DNA of 21,975 bases from NCBI GenBank assembly GCA_024639925.1, contig JAHEGA010000028.1, positions 2,165 to 24,139 of the forward strand. Direction: 5' to 3'. The DNA comes from Microbacteriaceae bacterium (lineage in GTDB: Bacteria; Actinomycetota; Actinomycetes; Actinomycetales; Microbacteriaceae). The notes beneath the pieces are model-generated. The model had not been told where the DNA came from, ran no database searches, and saw nothing but the letters and a program-made list of their open reading frames with translations. Positions 13,228 to 20,975 of this stretch are shown one piece after another (positions within the stretch are counted from its first letter, which is position 1; each line of letters starts with the position of its first letter). The position numbers were made by a program, and so were the translations under genes.

Positions 13228-14283
13228 ATGAGAGCCGCACTATTTACTGGCCCAGGAAATCTGGATGTCGTTGATGTGGATACCCCTGAAGCTGGTCCCC
13301 GCGAGCTCAAGATTCGCGTTGAATCGTGCGCAACATGTGGCACCGATGCAAAGATTTTTGGCCACGGGCACCCCCGCCTGGAGCCACCCCAGATCATCGG
13401 TCACGAAATCGCTGGTGAAGTTATCCAGGTGGGTGGCGAAACTTCAGGCTTTTCGATTGGTGACAGAGTTCAAATCATCGCTGCCGTGCCGTGCGAAGAG
13501 TGCTGGGCCTGTAAAGCAGGCAAGCAGGGCATTTGCATCAACCAGACCTCCATGGGTTACCAGTTCGGTGGCGGGTTCGCCGAAGAGATGATTGTCCCCG
13601 AAGCCGTTCTCAAAGCCAACGGGGTCAACAAGATTCCCGGCGATCTGAGCTTCGACGAGGCAGCCGTGACTGAGCCTCTCGCCTGCGCCCTCAACGCTCA
13701 GCGGTTGATTCGCGTGGGAGAAGGCGACACCGTCTTGGTGATGGGTGCTGGACCCATCGGTTGCCTCCACATTCGTTTGGCCCGCGCGCTCGGAGCCAAA
13801 CACGTCATGCTCGCCGACATCAACGGCGACCGCCTCGCGCTCTCCGCCAATGCCGTTAAGCCAGACCGCGCGATCGACATGTCGAAAGAGGACCTCGAGG
13901 CAATTGTGTCGGACGAAACCGATGGAATCGGGCCGAGCGTCATCATCACCGCCGCCCCTGCTGGCGCCGCGCAGGAGCAGGCCATTGGGATGGCGGCACC
14001 GGGTGGCCGCATCAGTTTCTTTGGCGGACTCCCCAAAGACAAGCCCATGATTTCGGTGGATTCGAACGTCGTCCACTACAAGGAACTCATCTTGGCCGGA
14101 GCAAACGGCTCCTCCCCCGCACAAAACGCCGAAGCGCTGGAGCTCATCGCTTCGGGCAAGGTGCCGGTCGCTGACCTGATCACCCACAGGATGTCCCTCG
14201 AGAACGTTCGGGACGCCATTGACGCGGTAACCTCCGGAGACGCGATCAAAGTTGTCATCAAGCCGCAAGGAGTGACCTCATGA
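13228..14283 (+). CDS. Zinc-dependent MDR dehydrogenase, probable polyol-phosphate dehydrogenase
   Basis: A 351-residue medium-chain dehydrogenase/reductase. Catalytic zinc ligands are expected at Cys37 (CATCGTD) and in GHE (His59, Glu60). The structural zinc site is complete with Cys89, Cys92, Cys95 and Cys103. The Rossmann motif GAGPIG (173-178) followed by an acidic residue in LADIN suggests NAD(H) rather than NADP(H). The family includes sorbitol dehydrogenase, threonine dehydrogenase and galactitol-1-phosphate dehydrogenase (GatD). Placement between EIIA and HPr genes suggests it oxidises the polyol phosphate made by this PTS to a ketose phosphate. It is not related to MtlD, the usual mannitol-1-phosphate dehydrogenase, which supports a non-mannitol or alternative route. 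Its stop overlaps the HPr start by 4 nt (ATGA). Substrate is inferred only. Confidence 0.88.
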   Translation: MRAALFTGPGNLDVVDVDTPEAGPRELKIRVESCATCGTDAKIFGHGHPRLEPPQIIGHEIAGEVIQVGGETSGFSIGDRVQIIAAVPCEECWACKAGKQGICINQTSMGYQFGGGFAEEMIVPEAVLKANGVNKIPGDLSFDEAAVTEPLACALNAQRLIRVGEGDTVLVMGAGPIGCLHIRLARALGAKHVMLADINGDRLALSANAVKPDRAIDMSKEDLEAIVSDETDGIGPSVIITAAPAGAAQEQAIGMAAPGGRISFFGGLPKDKPMISVDSNVVHYKELILAGANGSSPAQNAEALELIASGKVPVADLITHRMSLENVRDAIDAVTSGDAIKVVIKPQGVTS

Positions 14284-14549
14284 GCGTGACCCACACCATC
14301 ACCGTTGGGGACCCGATCGGCCTCCACGCGAGACCCGTTGGGCAGATTGTTGCGCTGGTGCGCGAGAGCGGTGCCACTGTCACCCTCCGCGATAGCTCTG
14401 GCAAAGAAGCCTCTGGTGCCTCCGCGCTGAAAATGCTCGCCATGAAGGTCAAGCACGGAGACAGCCTGGACATTGTCGTCGACTCTGATGACGACACTGC
14501 TGGTTTGTCCCTCGCCCACGCCATCGAAGCTCTCGTCAACGAAGGGTAG
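14280..14549 (+). CDS. ptsH: Phosphocarrier protein HPr
   Basis: An 89-residue general PTS phosphocarrier. The active-site segment GDPIGLHARPVGQIV contains the phosphorylated histidine, His16, with the expected following Arg18. The region aligned with the regulatory Ser46 loop reads EASGASALKML, with a serine (Ser48) at the aligned place, though the surrounding loop is unlike that of Firmicutes. Actinobacteria generally lack HPr kinase, so regulation there is not implied. It takes phosphate from enzyme I and gives it to EIIA. The gene is coupled to the dehydrogenase gene by ATGA overlap and is followed 10 nt later by enzyme I. Having the general PTS genes inside a substrate operon is notable. 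Confidence 0.95.
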   Translation: MSVTHTITVGDPIGLHARPVGQIVALVRESGATVTLRDSSGKEASGASALKMLAMKVKHGDSLDIVVDSDDDTAGLSLAHAIEALVNEG

Positions 14550-14559
14550 TTTCTTCCAC

Positions 14560-16161
14560 GTGAACATCACCGGGATTGGCGTGGGATCACGCGCTGTTGT
14601 GGGCGAAGTTTTCGTATTGAACACCTCCGACGAGGTCTACGAGCACCGAAAAACGGGTCACACCCCTGCCGAGGAGGCAAGTGTCCTCGCCACAGCCATC
14701 GCGACCACGGCTGCCGGCATCCGGGACGAAGCCTCAGCCGGCGATGACACCACGCGCGAGATTCTTGATGCTCTGCTGACGATTCTCGAAGACCCCGAAC
14801 TTCAGGAAATGGCAAGGCCATACCTCGAGACCGGGGATGACGCCCCCACCGCGCTGTTCAAATCCCTCGACGAGTTCGCCGAGATGATGGGCGATGACGA
14901 AGACTTTCTCTCCCGAGTCGGAGATCTGCGCGGGATCGCCGCCCGAATCTCTGGCTGGGTGAGAGGGATTGCCGCTGGTCCCAGCATTCCGCAAGAGGGG
15001 TCATGGATCATCGTGGCCGAAGACCTCACCCCGCTGGAAACATCCCAGTTTGGGTCCTCCGTCATCGGGGTCATCACCGAACTAGGCGGCCCGACCTCCC
15101 ACACCGCCATCATCTGCCGAGCTCTCTCACTTCCCGCCGTTGTCAGCGCAAAAGGCGCCATGGAACTGGCCCAGGGTGAATCCGTGTTGGTGGACCCGGA
15201 GGGTAACCGAGTGGTTCGCGGGGGGTCACTCTCTGAAGCAACCCAGGCTCTCAGTTTCATTCCCGAATCCGACACTCCGCTCATTACGGTTCGAGCGAAC
15301 ATCGGCGGTCTCGCGGACGCCGAAGCGGCGGCCGCGACCTCCGCTCGCGGTGTGGGGCTTTTCCGCACGGAGGTTCTCTACCTCTCCGCGAAGACCGAGC
15401 CCAGTCTCGATGAGCAAGTCGCCAGCTACACCGAGGTGCTGAAGGCAGCACCCGCCGGGAAAATCATTATTCGCACTATTGATGCGGGCAGCGACAAGCC
15501 CGTTCCGTTTCTCGACCTTGGCGACGAAGAAAACCCCGCGTTAGGAATTCGTGGCTTTCGCCTGAACGTCGACCACTCCGCCTTTCTCGCCGCTCAGCTC
15601 AAGGCCATTGCCCAAGCGATTGATAACACCGGGCGTGACGTGGGCGTCATGGCCCCAATGGTCTCCACCGCCGACGAGGTGGAGGACTTTGCAGCGCTGT
15701 GTGCGGAGGCAGGAATCACCCAGGTCGGAATCATGATCGAGACCCCGGCGATCGTCTCCGTCCTGCCCGATCTCGGCGATCTCCTCAGCTTCGTCAGCAT
15801 CGGTACTAATGACCTTTCTCAATATCTTTTTGCCGCGGACCGGATGCACCCCAAGCTCGGTGCACTGAATAACCCGTGGCAGCCGGCCCTTTTGCGCACT
15901 GTCCAGACCGTCTGTGACCACGCCTCGCGCCTGGGGATTCCGGTCGGGGTGTGCGGTGAGAGTGCGGCAGATCCTCTGTTGGCCATTGTGTTTGCCGGCA
16001 TGGGGGTGACCTCCGTCAGCGCTGCTCCAAGTGCGGTGGAGGGTGTCAGTACCGCGCTGTCGTCAATCTCGTCGAGCAAAGCCGAACTTGCCAGCCACAC
16101 GGCACTCACGGCTCGCACCGCGGCCGACTCGGAAGCGGCCGTGCGGGCTTTGTTCTCCTAA
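14560..16161 (+). CDS. ptsI: PTS enzyme I (phosphoenolpyruvate-protein phosphotransferase)
   Basis: The first PTS enzyme, which autophosphorylates from PEP and passes phosphate to HPr. The N-terminus NITGIGVGSRAVVGEV is typical. The active-site block ELGGPTSHTAIICRALSLPAVV gives the phosphohistidine His181. The PEP-binding barrel shows GVGLFRTEVLYLS, DAGSDKPVPFLDLGDEENPA, LGIRGFRL, IMIETPAIV, SIGTNDLSQYLFAADR and GVCGESAADP, whose cysteine is the catalytic acid. The 533 residues are slightly shorter than the roughly 570 of well-studied enzymes. The segment that usually reads near SMSPSS reads SVSAAPSAV here. GTG 14560, 10 nt after the HPr stop, matches the family N-terminus; the frame is open further upstream but that sequence lies within HPr. 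It ends the PTS operon. Confidence 0.95.
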   Translation: MNITGIGVGSRAVVGEVFVLNTSDEVYEHRKTGHTPAEEASVLATAIATTAAGIRDEASAGDDTTREILDALLTILEDPELQEMARPYLETGDDAPTALFKSLDEFAEMMGDDEDFLSRVGDLRGIAARISGWVRGIAAGPSIPQEGSWIIVAEDLTPLETSQFGSSVIGVITELGGPTSHTAIICRALSLPAVVSAKGAMELAQGESVLVDPEGNRVVRGGSLSEATQALSFIPESDTPLITVRANIGGLADAEAAAATSARGVGLFRTEVLYLSAKTEPSLDEQVASYTEVLKAAPAGKIIIRTIDAGSDKPVPFLDLGDEENPALGIRGFRLNVDHSAFLAAQLKAIAQAIDNTGRDVGVMAPMVSTADEVEDFAALCAEAGITQVGIMIETPAIVSVLPDLGDLLSFVSIGTNDLSQYLFAADRMHPKLGALNNPWQPALLRTVQTVCDHASRLGIPVGVCGESAADPLLAIVFAGMGVTSVSAAPSAVEGVSTALSSISSSKAELASHTALTARTAADSEAAVRALFS

Positions 16162-16177
16162 CACCGCCGGTGATACT
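16150..16177 (+). promoter_or_regulatory. Candidate promoter for the quinone oxidoreductase gene
   Basis: TTGTTC (16150-16155) and GATACT (16172-16177) are separated by 16 bp, with the -35 inside the end of the enzyme I gene. A leader of about 18 nt with the GGGAAGAGG ribosome binding site would follow. Match quality is moderate; read-through from the PTS operon is the alternative. Confidence 0.35.
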
Positions 16178-16201
16178 CTCCGGGCAGGGAAGAGGTCAGT
16201 C

Positions 16202-17173
16202 ATGAAGGCAATTGTGGTGAGCACGGCGGGTGGCCCCGAAGTCCTGGAACTCGCCGAGGTTAATGAACCCGCCATGGGGGCACAGGATGTGCTGATCGAT
16301 GTGGCAGCCGCAGGCGTCAACTTCATCGATATTTACCAGCGCCAGGGCATCTATGACATGCCCCTTCCTTATATCCCGGGACTTGAGGGCAGTGGGACCA
16401 TTCGTGCGATCGGTAGTGACGTGACCGATTTTGCCCCCGGGGATCGGGTCGCGTGGGCAGGGGGCTTAGGCAGTTATGCCGAGCAGGTCGTGCGGCACCC
16501 CGACACACTTGTTCGAGTGCCTGATGCGGTCACCGACCTGGAGGCGGCCCAGGTCATGCTCCAGGGATTGACGGCGCACTATCTCATCACGAGCGTGTTC
16601 GACATCACTCCGGGGGCTAAGGCTCTGGTTCACGCCGCCGCGGGCGGAGTGGGGTTGTTGCTGTGCCAATTGATTTCCCAGCGCGGTGGCACCGTCATTG
16701 GGACCGTTTCGAGCGACTCCAAAGAAGTAGCGGCCCGAGCCGCCGGTGCCGCACACGTGATCCGTTACGACCAAGACCCAGTCGCAGAGTCTGTTGCCAG
16801 CATCACCCAAGGAGCTGGTGTTGATGTCGTCTATGACGGAGTTGGCAGGAGCACTTTTGACGCAAGCTTGGCAAGCCTCAAACCCCGAGGACTCCTTGCG
16901 CTATTTGGGCAATCCAGTGGCGCTGTAGGGCCCTTTGACCCACAAATTCTGAATCAACGCGGATCCCTCTCCCTGACCCGACCAAGCCTTACGCACTTTG
17001 TTGCTACACCCGAGGAGCTTCGCTGGCGAGCGAGCGAACTTTTCGGCGCGCTAGGAAATGGCACACTCCAGCTTGCGCTTCACCACACGTATGACCTCCA
17101 CGACGCTGCCCAGGCTCACACAGACCTCGCAAGCCGTGCCACCTCAGGGAAGTTGATTCTGCTGCCCCAGTAA
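16202..17173 (+). CDS. NADPH:quinone oxidoreductase-like zinc-free MDR protein
   Basis: A 323-residue member of the quinone oxidoreductase (Qor/zeta-crystallin) branch of the MDR superfamily. The N-terminus MKAIVVSTAGGPEVLEL, GVNFIDIYQRQGIY, PGLEGSGTI and LQGLTAHYLI are typical. The nucleotide-binding motif is HAAAGGVGLLLCQLI (AAGGVG about 146-151). The zinc-ligand cysteines of the alcohol dehydrogenases are absent, as expected. Such enzymes reduce quinones or other activated double bonds with NADPH; the physiological substrate is unknown. The frame is open earlier, but ATG 16202 has GGGAAGAGG upstream and a family-like start. It ends 7 nt before the convergent MMPL gene with no terminator between. 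Confidence 0.9.
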   Translation: MKAIVVSTAGGPEVLELAEVNEPAMGAQDVLIDVAAAGVNFIDIYQRQGIYDMPLPYIPGLEGSGTIRAIGSDVTDFAPGDRVAWAGGLGSYAEQVVRHPDTLVRVPDAVTDLEAAQVMLQGLTAHYLITSVFDITPGAKALVHAAAGGVGLLLCQLISQRGGTVIGTVSSDSKEVAARAAGAAHVIRYDQDPVAESVASITQGAGVDVVYDGVGRSTFDASLASLKPRGLLALFGQSSGAVGPFDPQILNQRGSLSLTRPSLTHFVATPEELRWRASELFGALGNGTLQLALHHTYDLHDAAQAHTDLASRATSGKLILLPQ

Positions 17174-17180
17174 CGAAGGC

Positions 17181-19304
17181 CTATCCGAAGGCGCTGGATG
17201 TCAGCTTCCGGCGAGGCCACCAGAATCGGTCTCCCGCGATAAACGCGGTAGCGGGAACAACCACCGTGCGCACCAGGAGAGTGTCGATCAAGACACCAAT
17301 TCCCACAATGATGCCCACCTGGAACAGGGCGATGAGGGGCAATACCCCGAGAACAGCGAAGACAGCGGCGAGCAAGATCCCTGCGCTGGTGATCACTCCA
17401 CCAGTCGCACCGAGTGCCGTGATCATCGCACGGCGGGTTGGCTGGCGAACCTTCCCCACCAGGAGTGCTGCTTCCTCCCGTGCTCGAGAAACCAGGAAGA
17501 TGTTGTAATCCACTCCCAGCGCGACCAGGAACAAGAACGAGTAAAGGAACACGCTGAAGTCCAGTCCCGACATCCCGAAGACGTTCTCGAACAACAACCA
17601 CGCTGCGCCAATCGCCGAGAAGAAGGACAGCACCACACTGGCAAGCAGCAACACCGGCGCTAACAGCGCACGGAGCAACAGCACCAGAACGATGAACACC
17701 AGTATCAGGATGAGCGGGATCACCAGGAGCTGGTCGCGTTCATAGGTTTCTTTCACCGCAAGCCGGGTGGCATCATCACCCCCCACTAGAGCGTTTGCCC
17801 CGGGGACCGCCTGAACAGCAGTGCGGAGGTCAACGATGGCAGCATAGGCTTCCTCGCTTCCCCCCTCAGCGTCCAGCACCACATCAATCCGGGAGAGGGT
17901 GTCATTCGCGTTGACGACCTCGGCGCTCGCCACGACGTCGAGCAGCAATGCAGCCGCCACAACATCATTAGCACCATCGTTATCGGCGACCACCTGCGTC
18001 GGGGAGCTTTCTCCCGCGGGGAATGCCTCACCGAGGACTTCAATTCCCAGCACCGCCTCAGGCTTGACTCGGAACTGTTCGGTCTCAGGAATACCGATGG
18101 TGACCCCGGTGGAGCCGGCAGCCAAACCACCGAGCACCGCAACACCGGCCACCGCGACCAGCACCGGACGTTTGCTCACCCGTGTTCCCAGGCGAGCCCA
18201 CCATCCGGTCGCCGATTTATTGATTCCGCCAAAGCGCGGGACAAAGGGCCAGAAGAGGCCCCGGCCAAAGACAACAATGGCTGCCGGGAGGACACCGAGT
18301 GCAGAAATCATGGCGACCACAATTCCTGTCGCACACACCACACCCAGCGCTCTGGTCACCCCGAGGTCGGCAAAGGCGAGTGTAAGAAGAGCCAACACCA
18401 CAGTGCCACCCGAGGCAAGAATGGCTGGGCCCGCACCTTTCACAGCGCGAGCCATCGCGATGTGACGATCCTCCACGAGGAGGAGCTCCTCGCGGTAGCG
18501 AGCAATCAGTAAAAGGGCATAGTTCGTCCCCGCACCGAAGACCAGAACGGACAAAATGCCGGTCACAGAACCGTCGGCCGCCAAATCGAAGAAGCTGGCC
18601 ACGTTGCGACCAATTTGACCCGCCATCAAGTCCGCCGTGCCCACCACCGCCAGAGGAACGATCCATAGCGTGGGGCTTCGGTAGGTGACCAGGAGCAAGA
18701 CAATGACGATCACGACGGTAGCCCCCAGCAAGACGAAGTCCGCCCCTTCAAACACCCCTGCCAGGTCGACTTGGAAACCCTCGGGGCCCGTCACATAGGC
18801 GGTGATTCCCGGCAGCGCGGCATCGAGCGCAAGAGCCCTCATCTCCGCCACCCGCTCACCGCGTGGAGCGACGTCCGCAATCTCATCCATGGGAACCGTC
18901 ATCACCGCGGTCGTGTTGTCGTCAGCGATTGTCGCGGGGGGAACAAAGGGCTGCCCCATCAGCTCTACATTCGTGTAGTCAAGGAAGACCTCATTCACTC
19001 CGCCCGAGAGAGTTTGGGTGATCGGGTCAAATTCACCCTGCAACCATTCCTGTTCACTTGCCGTGAATTCACCGGACTCTTTCGCAAACACGATGACGGC
19101 AGCGGTTCCCTCAGAATTAGGCATGTCCGCCAGTGCCTTCTCGACGAGGACCACTTCTGCATCATCCGGGAGCCCGGTCGACGGTGCTTCGTCAGTCGAT
19201 TCCGCAGCAAACACCGTGAAGGACAGTGCCGCGAATATCAGGCCCACCAGCAGAGTGATCCAGGAGGTTTTCGGCCCGGTAATGAAACGGATAAGAGAAT
19301 TCAC
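17181..19304 (-). CDS. MMPL/RND-family transporter
   Basis: A 707-residue membrane protein of the MMPL (YdfJ-like) branch of the RND superfamily. It has two homologous halves. The first has a transmembrane helix at about 15-34, an extracellular domain to about 185, then clustered helices with VLVFGAGTNYALLLIARYRE. The second has a helix at about 380-400, an extracellular domain to about 520, then helices with FLVALGVDYNIFLVSRAREE. In studied members such as mycobacterial MmpL3 an Asp-Tyr pair in each half relays protons. Here the second pair is intact (Asp599-Tyr600), but the first is Asn261-Tyr262, from codon AAC. The cargo is unknown; lipid or drug export is usual for the family. The start is GTG 19304, with no Shine-Dalgarno and TAGCGT 6 nt upstream, suggesting a leaderless message. 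Confidence 0.92.
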   Translation of the reverse strand: MNSLIRFITGPKTSWITLLVGLIFAALSFTVFAAESTDEAPSTGLPDDAEVVLVEKALADMPNSEGTAAVIVFAKESGEFTASEQEWLQGEFDPITQTLSGGVNEVFLDYTNVELMGQPFVPPATIADDNTTAVMTVPMDEIADVAPRGERVAEMRALALDAALPGITAYVTGPEGFQVDLAGVFEGADFVLLGATVVIVIVLLLVTYRSPTLWIVPLAVVGTADLMAGQIGRNVASFFDLAADGSVTGILSVLVFGAGTNYALLLIARYREELLLVEDRHIAMARAVKGAGPAILASGGTVVLALLTLAFADLGVTRALGVVCATGIVVAMISALGVLPAAIVVFGRGLFWPFVPRFGGINKSATGWWARLGTRVSKRPVLVAVAGVAVLGGLAAGSTGVTIGIPETEQFRVKPEAVLGIEVLGEAFPAGESSPTQVVADNDGANDVVAAALLLDVVASAEVVNANDTLSRIDVVLDAEGGSEEAYAAIVDLRTAVQAVPGANALVGGDDATRLAVKETYERDQLLVIPLILILVFIVLVLLLRALLAPVLLLASVVLSFFSAIGAAWLLFENVFGMSGLDFSVFLYSFLFLVALGVDYNIFLVSRAREEAALLVGKVRQPTRRAMITALGATGGVITSAGILLAAVFAVLGVLPLIALFQVGIIVGIGVLIDTLLVRTVVVPATAFIAGDRFWWPRRKLTSSAFG

Positions 19305-19310
19305 GACACA

Positions 19311-19316
19311 ACGCTA
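19311..19316 (-). promoter_or_regulatory. Candidate leaderless -10 for the MMPL gene
   Basis: On the minus strand TAGCGT (TANNNT) is followed by exactly 6 nt (TGTGTC) before the GTG start. A TTGACG -35-like hexamer lies at 19337-19342, but the 20-bp spacer is longer than usual. No ribosome binding site is present. Confidence 0.45.
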
Positions 19317-19387
19317 GCCCAGTCGACCAGACATGCCGTCAATGTACAGCTTCATCCACCATGCTGTCGGTCAACGGGGAGGTGTTC

Positions 19388-19894
19388 ATGATGGGACAAC
19401 GCTGGCGCATCGCTGCTGTGTGCGCTCTGGCTTTGGGCCTCTCTGGGTGCGCAGCCACTACACCGCCGCCCACCCCCGACTTGGTCGAATCGGCGCCGGC
19501 ACCAGCTCCCGACACGCAGACCGACGGGCCCAAAGCCTGCGAGGTTTCCGTGGAGCAAGGTCTTGCCGCCACGATCTCGACACAGATTGAGGCGCTGGGC
19601 GCGAGTGATTTCGCTACCGCCTACGCCATGGCGTCGCCACTGTTTCAGTCGTCTTTTAGCCAAGCCGCGTTTGAGAACGTCATCACCCAGGGGTATGCCT
19701 TTCTACTAGAGGACCCCCGCTTTGTGGTGTCGGATTGTGTCTACTCAGAACGCATCGCTCAGGCCCAAACGCGAGTGACCGTGACCACGCCAGCGGGAGA
19801 AATTTTCGTGCTGACCTACCAAATGAGCGAACAGGCTGCCGGCTGGCGAATCGATGGTGCGTCGCTTAGTAGTGCTGGGTCGAGCACGACCTAG
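19388..19894 (+). CDS. Secreted lipoprotein with DUF4864-like domain
   Basis: A 168-residue predicted lipoprotein. Its N-terminal signal sequence has Arg residues, a hydrophobic stretch and the lipobox LSGC with Cys21. A Pro/Thr/Ala-rich linker follows, to about residue 45. The globular part resembles DUF4864 in its pattern: ISTQIEALGASDFATAYAMA, SPLFQSSF, AFENVITQGYAFLL and a closing QAAGWRIDGASLS. The function of this domain is not known. A GGGGAGG lies 5 nt before ATG 19388 and 8 nt before ATG 19391, so either may be the start. Two cysteines in the mature part, one in KACEVS and one in SDCVYS, could form a disulfide. It precedes the PLP-enzyme gene by 13 nt and may be co-transcribed. Confidence 0.8.
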   Translation: MMGQRWRIAAVCALALGLSGCAATTPPPTPDLVESAPAPAPDTQTDGPKACEVSVEQGLAATISTQIEALGASDFATAYAMASPLFQSSFSQAAFENVITQGYAFLLEDPRFVVSDCVYSERIAQAQTRVTVTTPAGEIFVLTYQMSEQAAGWRIDGASLSSAGSSTT

Positions 19895-19895
19895 C

Positions 19896-19901
19896 TAGCC
19901 T
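19896..19901 (+). promoter_or_regulatory. Candidate leaderless -10 for the PLP-enzyme gene
   Basis: TAGCCT (TANNNT) is followed by exactly 6 nt (GTGGGG) before ATG 19908. It begins 2 nt after the lipoprotein stop. It may give the PLP enzyme its own leaderless transcript, although the GTGGGG could also serve as a weak ribosome binding site in a two-gene message. Confidence 0.3.
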
Positions 19902-19907
19902 GTGGGG

Positions 19908-20975
19908 ATGGATACTCCGCTGCTGGACACCCCGTATACGGTGATCGACCGGGATCGCCTGCTCGCCAATCTGGAGGTACACCGCCAGCGGACTAAGAAG
20001 CAAGGAATTGCCTACCGACCGCACGCGAAAACCCACAAAATCCCGGAGCTGGCGAAGTTGCAGCTTGAACACGGCGCTGTTGGCATCACTCTGGCCACCA
20101 TTGGCGAGGCCGAAGTTTTTGTTGATGCCGGGATTCCCTCCATCTTTTTGGCGTACCCGCTGTGGCTCACCGCCAACAAAGCGCAGCGCCTCGCTGCGCT
20201 CTCCACGCGGGCAGACATCACGATGGGCGTCGATTCTGTCGCGGGGATCCAACAAGCCGCCACAACCTTGGGCGAGACAACGATCGGTTTTCTTATCGAG
20301 GTCGACAGTGGGCATCATCGCAGTGGCTGTGACCCACGCGCTGTGGAACCGCTAGCAGCAGCCCTCGCCGCACACGGCCTCCGGTGTGAGGGCGTGTTCA
20401 CGTATCCCGGGCACAGTTACCACCCCGGCGCCACAACCACGGCGTCTTCTGACGAAGTGGAAGCGCTCGCCACTGCCACCGCCGTGTTGGAATCCGCCGG
20501 ATACCCGGTTACCCACCGCAGCGGGGGTTCCACTCCTTCACTTCACAGCACCAAGGACTCGCTGACCGAAACCCGGGCGGGGGTTTATGCACTGGGGGAT
20601 GCCCAACAGCTGGAACTTCAGACCATGGAGATGAGCGATATTGCCCTCTCAGTCGTGACCACAGTGGTCAGCGCTCGGGGCCACACGGCGGTCGTTGACG
20701 CGGGAAGCAAGATCATGGGTGCTGACAAAGCCGCGTGGGCAACAGGCCACGGTCGAGTCCTCGGCCACGCCGAGGCTCGGATCGTGGCAATGTCGGAACA
20801 TCACGCGACCCTCGTCTTCCCCGAGTCGGGGCCGCAGTTTGCGCCGGGGGACATCCTGAACGTGATCCCCAACCATGTGTGTAACGCGGTCAACCTGGTC
20901 GACATCATCACGGTCGTGTCGAAACAAGGCCCGCCTGAGCAATGGGCTGTGGCGGCGCGGGGAAAGAACTCTTAG
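19908..20975 (+). CDS. D-threonine aldolase/D-serine dehydratase-like PLP enzyme
   Basis: A 355-residue fold-type III PLP enzyme with an alanine racemase-like N-terminal barrel. The segment YRPHAKTHK contains the expected Schiff-base lysine, Lys41. Further family segments are TLATIGEAEVFVDAGI, EVDSGHHRSGCDP, FTYPGHSYH and RSGGSTPSL. Near the C-terminus PNHVCNAVNLVD supplies the His-x-Cys metal site (His323, Cys325) shared by D-threonine aldolases and eukaryotic-type D-serine dehydratases. The enzyme should therefore need a divalent metal and act on a D-hydroxy amino acid. The two activities cannot be separated from sequence alone. The family usually has Pro or Thr after the cysteine, where Asn is found here. 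ATG 19908 is preferred over the in-frame GTG 19902. The stop overlaps the convergent reductase gene by 4 nt. Confidence 0.88.
   Translation: MDTPLLDTPYTVIDRDRLLANLEVHRQRTKKQGIAYRPHAKTHKIPELAKLQLEHGAVGITLATIGEAEVFVDAGIPSIFLAYPLWLTANKAQRLAALSTRADITMGVDSVAGIQQAATTLGETTIGFLIEVDSGHHRSGCDPRAVEPLAAALAAHGLRCEGVFTYPGHSYHPGATTTASSDEVEALATATAVLESAGYPVTHRSGGSTPSLHSTKDSLTETRAGVYALGDAQQLELQTMEMSDIALSVVTTVVSARGHTAVVDAGSKIMGADKAAWATGHGRVLGHAEARIVAMSEHHATLVFPESGPQFAPGDILNVIPNHVCNAVNLVDIITVVSKQGPPEQWAVAARGKNS

Noticed and set aside
16162..16172. CACCG-C-CGGTG inverted repeat after the enzyme I gene as a terminator
   Set aside because: A 5-bp stem with a 1-nt centre and no T-run cannot act as an intrinsic terminator.
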